DNA of 64,000 nucleotides, taken from the NCBI GenBank assembly GCA_002103075.1, contig DABG01000009.1:186001-250000 (forward strand). Direction: 5' to 3'. The stretch's first letter is position 1. Each line of letters opens with the position of its first letter. A program made the position numbers and the translations under genes. The stretch comes from Candidatus Gastranaerophilales bacterium HUM_9 (lineage in GTDB: Bacteria; Cyanobacteriota; Vampirovibrionia; Gastranaerophilales; Gastranaerophilaceae). This document shows, piece after piece, positions 59,765-64,000 of the stretch. The notes beneath the pieces are model-generated. The model saw only the letters and a program-made list of their open reading frames with translations, searched no databases and was not told where the DNA came from.

Positions 59765-60639
59765 TAACAAACCTTTTCCATAGCTAAAAGTGAAGCACCT
59801 ATCATACCTGAATAATTTCCTGCTTCCGCTTTTCTAATACTTGTAGGAGCTGTTACAATTTCAGAATTAACAACTTTTTCCATTTTATCTGTATCTACAA
59901 ATTGTGCCATAGATCCTGATAAAACGATACATTCAGGGTCAAAAAGATTTGCAAGCCCAATCAAACCTTGAATAATATGATTTTGCCAAGTGTCAAATAC
60001 TTCAATCATCAATTTGTCATTTTTATTAACACCCTCAATAACATCATAAGTTGTCACATCAGGATTATTTGTCATTTCTTCTGCTGTTATTTTCAAACCT
60101 GTACCAGAAGCATAGCTCTCAAAACAGTCATAGCTACCACAAGTACATTTTCTACGTTTATCTGGATACATCTTAAAATGCATTTCACCAGCAGCACCAG
60201 ACTTACCTTTGAACAATCTATCATTAATGATAATTCCGCCACCAACTCCTGTACCCAAAGTAATCATTACAGAAGTTGAACAATTTTTTGAGGCTCCAAT
60301 TTTATATTCTGCCCAAGCAGCAGCGTTTGCGTCATTTTCTAGAAATACTTTTTTATTAGAAAAAGATTGAAAATCTATTGTTCTATAATTTTCGACTAAA
60401 TTTCCAGTAGAACTTACAACTCTTGTATTTTCATTATTCACAGCACCTGCTGTTGCAATTGCAACAACATCAACTTCATCTTGATGATTAGAAATTTCTG
60501 TAGACAAAATCTCTTTTATGCCTTCAAGAGTTTTAGGAGTTGAAAACTTTCTTATGTCATCAATTACGTTTCCTAATTCATCAATAATTGTACTATAAAT
60601 TTTTGTTCCACCAATATCAAACGCAAGTGCTTTTTTCAT
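59764..60639 (-). CDS. ROK-family sugar kinase
   Basis: 291 residues. ATP-binding DIGGTKIYS (8-16), catalytic Asp103 (ENDANAAAWAE), LGTGVGGGI and the Zn site His154 with C165, C167, C172 (CTCGSYDC). ROK kinases phosphorylate glucose or amino sugars. Placed 6 bp after nanE, it is most likely an N-acetylmannosamine kinase (NanK-like), though glucokinase remains possible. Confidence 0.9.
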   Translation of the reverse strand: MKKALAFDIGGTKIYSTIIDELGNVIDDIRKFSTPKTLEGIKEILSTEISNHQDEVDVVAIATAGAVNNENTRVVSSTGNLVENYRTIDFQSFSNKKVFLENDANAAAWAEYKIGASKNCSTSVMITLGTGVGGGIIINDRLFKGKSGAAGEMHFKMYPDKRRKCTCGSYDCFESYASGTGLKITAEEMTNNPDVTTYDVIEGVNKNDKLMIEVFDTWQNHIIQGLIGLANLFDPECIVLSGSMAQFVDTDKMEKVVNSEIVTAPTSIRKAEAGNYSGMIGASLLAMEKVC

Positions 60640-60645
60640 TTGTTC

Positions 60646-61320
60646 CTATCTTTCTATAAATCTTTTAGTAATAAGTTGAGGTCTTGTAATAGCTGAACCT
60701 ATAACAACAGCATATGCACCAAATTCAAAGGCTTTTGTAACTTCTTCTGGTGACCAAATTCGACCCTCTAATATAACAGGCAAGTTTGTTTTTTCAACAA
60801 GCAACCTTAACAATTCATAATCAGGTTCAATGCTGTCTGACAAAGATTCCATTGTATAACCAGATAAAGTTGTTGATACTATATCAACACCCAATTCTTT
60901 ACAATGAATCCCCTCTTCTAATGTAGAAATATCAGCCATTGCAAGTTTTCCGTTTTCCTTTATAAGGCTAATAATATCTTCCAATTTACAACCATTTGGT
61001 CTAGGTCTTGAGGTTCCGTCAAAAGCGATAATATCAGCACCTGCATCAATCAACTGTTGAGCTTCCACAGTTGTAGGAGTGATATAAACAATTTCTTTCC
61101 AATTACTTGGTAAACCATCAGGTTTTGTAATACCTATAACTGTTGAACCAAGCTCTTTTGCAATTTTTACATCTCTTGTACCAGCCACACGCAAAACTTT
61201 TGCTCCACCATTCATAACAGATTGCATCATAGCTTTCATACATTCTTCTTTGTATAAAGGCTCATCTGGCATAGCTTGAACTGATACTATAACATTGTTT
61301 TTAATTAAATTAATATCCAT
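60646..61320 (-). CDS. nanE: N-acetylmannosamine-6-phosphate 2-epimerase
   Basis: 224-residue TIM barrel. VSVQAMPDEPLYKEE, LRVAGTRDVK, IIAFDGTSRPRP, MADISTLEEG, STTLSGYT and VILEGRIWSPEEVTKAF..AVVIGSAITRP are the NanE set with catalytic Lys and Glu in place. It turns ManNAc-6-P into GlcNAc-6-P in sialic acid and ManNAc use. No nanA lyase or sialidase is in the window. Confidence 0.95.
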   Translation of the reverse strand: MDINLIKNNVIVSVQAMPDEPLYKEECMKAMMQSVMNGGAKVLRVAGTRDVKIAKELGSTVIGITKPDGLPSNWKEIVYITPTTVEAQQLIDAGADIIAFDGTSRPRPNGCKLEDIISLIKENGKLAMADISTLEEGIHCKELGVDIVSTTLSGYTMESLSDSIEPDYELLRLLVEKTNLPVILEGRIWSPEEVTKAFEFGAYAVVIGSAITRPQLITKRFIER

Positions 61321-61326
61321 ACAATA

Positions 61327-61355
61327 TTAATACTTCAAAAACAAAACAGACTCAA
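61327..61355 (-). promoter_or_regulatory. Candidate nanE promoter, leaderless geometry
   Basis: -35 TTGAGT, 17-nt spacer, -10 TATTAA, 6 nt, ATG at 61320. It overlaps the terminator hairpin of the upstream gene. Confidence 0.4.
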
Positions 61356-61373
61356 GAATGAATCTGTTTTGTT
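61340..61373 (-). terminator. Terminator of the Pro/Gln-rich protein gene
   Basis: AACAAAACAGA / TCTGTTTTGTT stem with 12-nt loop, 26 bp after the stop. Confidence 0.7.
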
Positions 61374-61398
61374 ATAGAAAGGAAAGATTTTTTATGAT

Positions 61399-62421
61399 TT
61401 ATTTCTGTGGAGCTTCAAGGCTCTTTGCTGCATCTGTAGCTGCTGCTGCCACTCCTTCATCAGCGTCAGATTGAGCGATTGAGTAAATTTGAGCTAAATC
61501 ATTTTTGTATTCTGGACGTTGAACATATCTCAAAGCGTCAATTGCAGCTAATCTAATTGCTGGGTTTTGGTTTTCTTTTAATTCATCAACTACAACTGCT
61601 GCTCCAGGTAAATCAGTAAGTGGAACTACATTACCTGAACGTTTTTCGATTTCATCGCCGTATGTCTTTTGAAGAACTGCTGTTGTGAATAATGCATATT
61701 CTTTGTTTCTTTCAGCTTGTTCTAATGGAGTGATTGTATTAGCAAGTTTTTCTTCATCAGCTGTCAATTTGTTTGGTAATTCTACTGTGCTTGGATCTTT
61801 ACCAGCTTGTTGAGCATTGTAGATAGCCATATCATTTTGAGCAACTTTTTCACGTAATTGTAATTGTTGTTCAGTTGGACCTGCTAATTTTGTTGAATCT
61901 ACGTTAATTATGTCAAAAAGTTTTTTGAATACATCTTCTTGAACATAAGGAACTGCGTCTGCTTCATTTGTCAAACCTTTTTTTGCAATTTCTTCCATTT
62001 GAACTGCTTGCTTATCATAATCTGGGTCAGACAAATTTGTTAAAACTTTGTTAATATCAACATCACTAGCTGCTGCTGGTGCGTTTGCATCAACTGGTGC
62101 ATTTACATCTGCTGGTGCTTGTGGTTGTTGAGTACCTTGAGTTTGTTGTGGTTGCTCAGTTTGTGGCTGAGGAACATTAACCGGTTGTTGCGGTTGTTGT
62201 GGCTGTGGTTGTGGCTGTACTGGTGGATAGTATGGTTGACCACTTGCTTGCGGATAATCATAATAATATGATGGTTGTGGCGCATTCAAAGTTGGTGTAT
62301 CTAAATTGATTTGTACAGCATTGTAGCTTGGTGCAAATGATGGCTTATGAGTAGCTTGTGTACCTTGTTGACCATTTACATTCGGCTGTTGCACAGGGTA
62401 ATTTGGTGTATTTTGAATCAT
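61399..62421 (-). CDS. Pro/Gln-rich protein with a C-terminal HEAT-like part
   Basis: 340 residues, no signal peptide. The N-terminal 125 residues are disordered and Pro/Gln/Tyr-rich, with PSFAPSYNAVQINLDTPTLN (about 27-46). The C-terminal part is helical and ends in a HEAT-like pair (NPAIRLAAIDALRYV...DEGVAAAATDAAKSLE). The PSYNAVQ block is shared with the 59-residue protein just upstream. AAAGGT precedes the ATG. Function unknown. Confidence 0.8.
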   Translation of the reverse strand: MIQNTPNYPVQQPNVNGQQGTQATHKPSFAPSYNAVQINLDTPTLNAPQPSYYYDYPQASGQPYYPPVQPQPQPQQPQQPVNVPQPQTEQPQQTQGTQQPQAPADVNAPVDANAPAAASDVDINKVLTNLSDPDYDKQAVQMEEIAKKGLTNEADAVPYVQEDVFKKLFDIINVDSTKLAGPTEQQLQLREKVAQNDMAIYNAQQAGKDPSTVELPNKLTADEEKLANTITPLEQAERNKEYALFTTAVLQKTYGDEIEKRSGNVVPLTDLPGAAVVVDELKENQNPAIRLAAIDALRYVQRPEYKNDLAQIYSIAQSDADEGVAAAATDAAKSLEAPQK

Positions 62422-62528
62422 TACTATATACCTTTCCTAACTATATCTACAATTAATTAAAGTAATTAACTTTGTAGAAATTGCGTAAACGCAATATTTT
62501 ATATTAACAATACGTTACATTTCACCAA

Positions 62529-62708
62529 TTAAGCAGTCCATTGTTGAGTTGCCGTAGCTGGTAATGGAGCTGGTGCTGCTGGTGGAACGTTCAATGTAGG
62601 TTGGCTTAAGTTCAACTGAACAGCGTTGTAACTTGGCTTGAATTCAGGTTGTGCTACTGGAGCAGCTACTGGTTGTTGTCCTACATTTGCTGAAATTGAT
62701 GTTGTCAT
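62529..62708 (-). CDS. 59-residue Pro/Ala-rich protein sharing the PSYNAVQ motif
   Basis: From the ATG at 62708, after AAAGGATAAAAAC, to TAA at 62529. Residues 22-40 (EFKPSYNAVQLNLSQPTLN) match PSFAPSYNAVQINLDTPTLN of the next gene at nearly every position. The rest is disordered Pro/Ala/Gln. It is 107 bp upstream of its relative on the same strand. Confidence 0.75.
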   Translation of the reverse strand: MTTSISANVGQQPVAAPVAQPEFKPSYNAVQLNLSQPTLNVPPAAPAPLPATATQQWTA

Positions 62709-62848
62709 TGTTTTTATCCTTTCGATACTTTACTATTTGACATGAGTCTTCTCTCAATTTAATGCGTATAAATTTTATTTTTTGTTATGATTTAAACTTT
62801 TTTGTTACAAAATTTAATAAAAAATATCATGCAAAAGCAATCATAACC

Positions 62849-64000
62849 TTAAAACTCGGTAGTAGTCTTTGTTTTATTCTTGAATTTTGTGATATTACTT
62901 TGGAATAATAATTCAACAGTTCCAGTTGGACCACTTCTTTGTTTTGCGATAATAATTTCGGCTTCGCCTTTGTTTTTAGCTATTTCGGCAGCTTCTTCAT
63001 CACCTGATTCACCTTTTGTTGCGTAATATTCGCCACGATAAATAAACATGACAATATCAGCATCTTGTTCGATAGAACCAGAATCTCTCAAGTCAGACAT
63101 GATTGGGCGTTTATCTTGTCTTTGTTCTGTAGCACGAGATAATTGTGAAAGAGCAATAATCGGTACATTTAATTCTTTTGCAAGGATTTTCAAGCCTCTA
63201 GAAATCTGCGAAATTTGTTGGTTTCTATCCGTTTCACGACCACTTGTTTCCATCAATTGAAGATAGTCGATTATAATCATGCTCAAATTTTTATCAGCCA
63301 TGGCTAATCTACGACACTTAGCTCTAATATCAGTTAAACTACAACCTGGAGTATCATCAATATATATTGGAGCATCTGACAATACGTCCATTGCTGTAAC
63401 AAGTTTTTCCCAGTCAGAAGACTGCATGTTACCTGAACGAAGCCTTTGAGATTCAACCTCTGCTTCAGAACACATCAAACGTTGAACTAATTCATCTTTT
63501 GACATTTCGAGAGAAAATATAGCAACAGTTTTATTGTATCTCAATGCCGCATTTTGAGCTATGTTCAACGCAAACGCTGTTTTACCCATCGCTGGACGAG
63601 CTGCAAGAATAATAAGGTTAGACTTTTGGAACCCGTTTGTCATCTCGTCTAAGTCATAAAATCCTGATTCAACACCTGATTTTTTATCTTTATTTTTATA
63701 ACGTTCTGAAATTTGGTCATATACATCTTGTACCAAATTATCAATTGGTATCAAATCAGAAGAAGTTTTCTTTGAAGAAATATCAAAAATAAGTTTTTCA
63801 GCTTGTTCTAATGATTCAGCACTTGGGGATAAATCATACCCAGAAGTTGTAATATCAGAACCAGCTTGAATAAGTGAACGCTTAATAGCTTTTTCTTCAA
63901 TAACATTCGCATAATACTGAACATTTGCAGTAGAAATACATTTTAAAATCAAATCATTAATAAATGCTCTACCACCAACAAGTTCAAGTCTTTGATTTAT
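62849..64000 (-). CDS. dnaB: Replicative DNA helicase DnaB, 5' end outside the window
   Basis: The frame runs past 64000; its last visible upstream residues (LELVGGRAFINDLILKCISTANVQYYANV) are the DnaB N-terminal domain, so the TTG at 63952 is not the start. The RecA-like helicase core has Walker A ARPAMGKTAFALN, Walker B IIIDYLQLM, the RGLKILAKELNVPIIALSQLSR motif and the DSGSIEQDADIVMFIYR arginine-finger region. The C-terminus is complete. No intein is seen in this part. Confidence 0.96.
   Translation of the reverse strand: MNQRLELVGGRAFINDLILKCISTANVQYYANVIEEKAIKRSLIQAGSDITTSGYDLSPSAESLEQAEKLIFDISSKKTSSDLIPIDNLVQDVYDQISERYKNKDKKSGVESGFYDLDEMTNGFQKSNLIILAARPAMGKTAFALNIAQNAALRYNKTVAIFSLEMSKDELVQRLMCSEAEVESQRLRSGNMQSSDWEKLVTAMDVLSDAPIYIDDTPGCSLTDIRAKCRRLAMADKNLSMIIIDYLQLMETSGRETDRNQQISQISRGLKILAKELNVPIIALSQLSRATEQRQDKRPIMSDLRDSGSIEQDADIVMFIYRGEYYATKGESGDEEAAEIAKNKGEAEIIIAKQRSGPTGTVELLFQSNITKFKNKTKTTTEF

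Noticed and set aside
63952..63954. TTG as the start codon of dnaB
   Set aside because: The conserved DnaB sequence continues in frame to the window end, so the codon is internal.

Overview
The window looks like a chromosomal segment of an AT-rich, diderm, anaerobic fermentative bacterium. The best fit I can suggest is a gut Vampirovibrionia/'Melainabacteria' (Gastranaerophilales-type) genome. Seen directly: low GC, an LPS-transport cassette (lptB plus an LptF/G permease), flhB beside a small sigma factor, ThyX instead of ThyA, desulfoferrodoxin, an ADP-forming acyl-CoA synthetase, an NfnA-like flavoprotein, and many Gastranaerophilales-style low-complexity proteins. The lineage is inferred from family knowledge, not from a search.

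Layout. 1-3.8 kb: two paralogous long proteins of unknown function flank the convergent rpmA-rplU ribosomal operon. 3.8-7.5 kb: signal peptidase I and a polyprenyl synthase, then rpmI-rplT, an orphan NarL-type regulator and a small unknown protein. 7.7-20.7 kb, mostly minus strand: acyl-CoA synthetase, radical SAM protein, a repeat-rich ADP-ribosyltransferase-like protein, the lptB-lptF/G-phosphodiester glycosidase operon, tRNA-Leu, sigma factor-flhB, aroA. 20.7-32 kb: NfnA-like protein, a ferritin-like protein, Fic, mnmG, trxB and dnaE. 32-44 kb: a HigBA module between two copies of one terminator, pgi, an MFS exporter, pnp and ftsH. 44-50 kb: repeat-rich intergenic DNA, a degenerate histidine phosphatase with a truncated duplicate, desulfoferrodoxin, rpmE, thyX-rqcH. 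50-56 kb is the most accessory part: a calpain-like protein, a membrane-protein pair, a decayed tyrosine recombinase, a three-gene GHKL ATPase-STAS-PIN cassette, and the initiator tRNA. 56-64 kb: small heat-shock protein, dgt, a UbiA prenyltransferase, a ROK kinase-nanE pair, Pro/Gln-rich proteins and the 3' part of dnaB, cut by the window end.

Three themes stand out. First, the ATPase-STAS-PIN operon next to a dead integrase is the best candidate for an undescribed system: partner-switch-type parts joined to a nuclease. Second, several proteins without signal peptides share a low-complexity N-terminus with F/Y-centred motifs (PSF, PSY, SFKP, SFNG). Two of them carry domains typical of secreted effectors (ADP-ribosyltransferase, calpain). 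Third, at least six genes, and probably eight, have a promoter -10 box exactly 6 nt before the ATG, which predicts leaderless mRNAs.

A family of palindromic intergenic repeats (about 100-130 bp, ending in GGGATTCTTCG / CGAAGAATCCC) is scattered through the non-coding gaps. Many operons end in strong hairpins that I list individually. No CRISPR array, rRNA or intact insertion sequence was seen.
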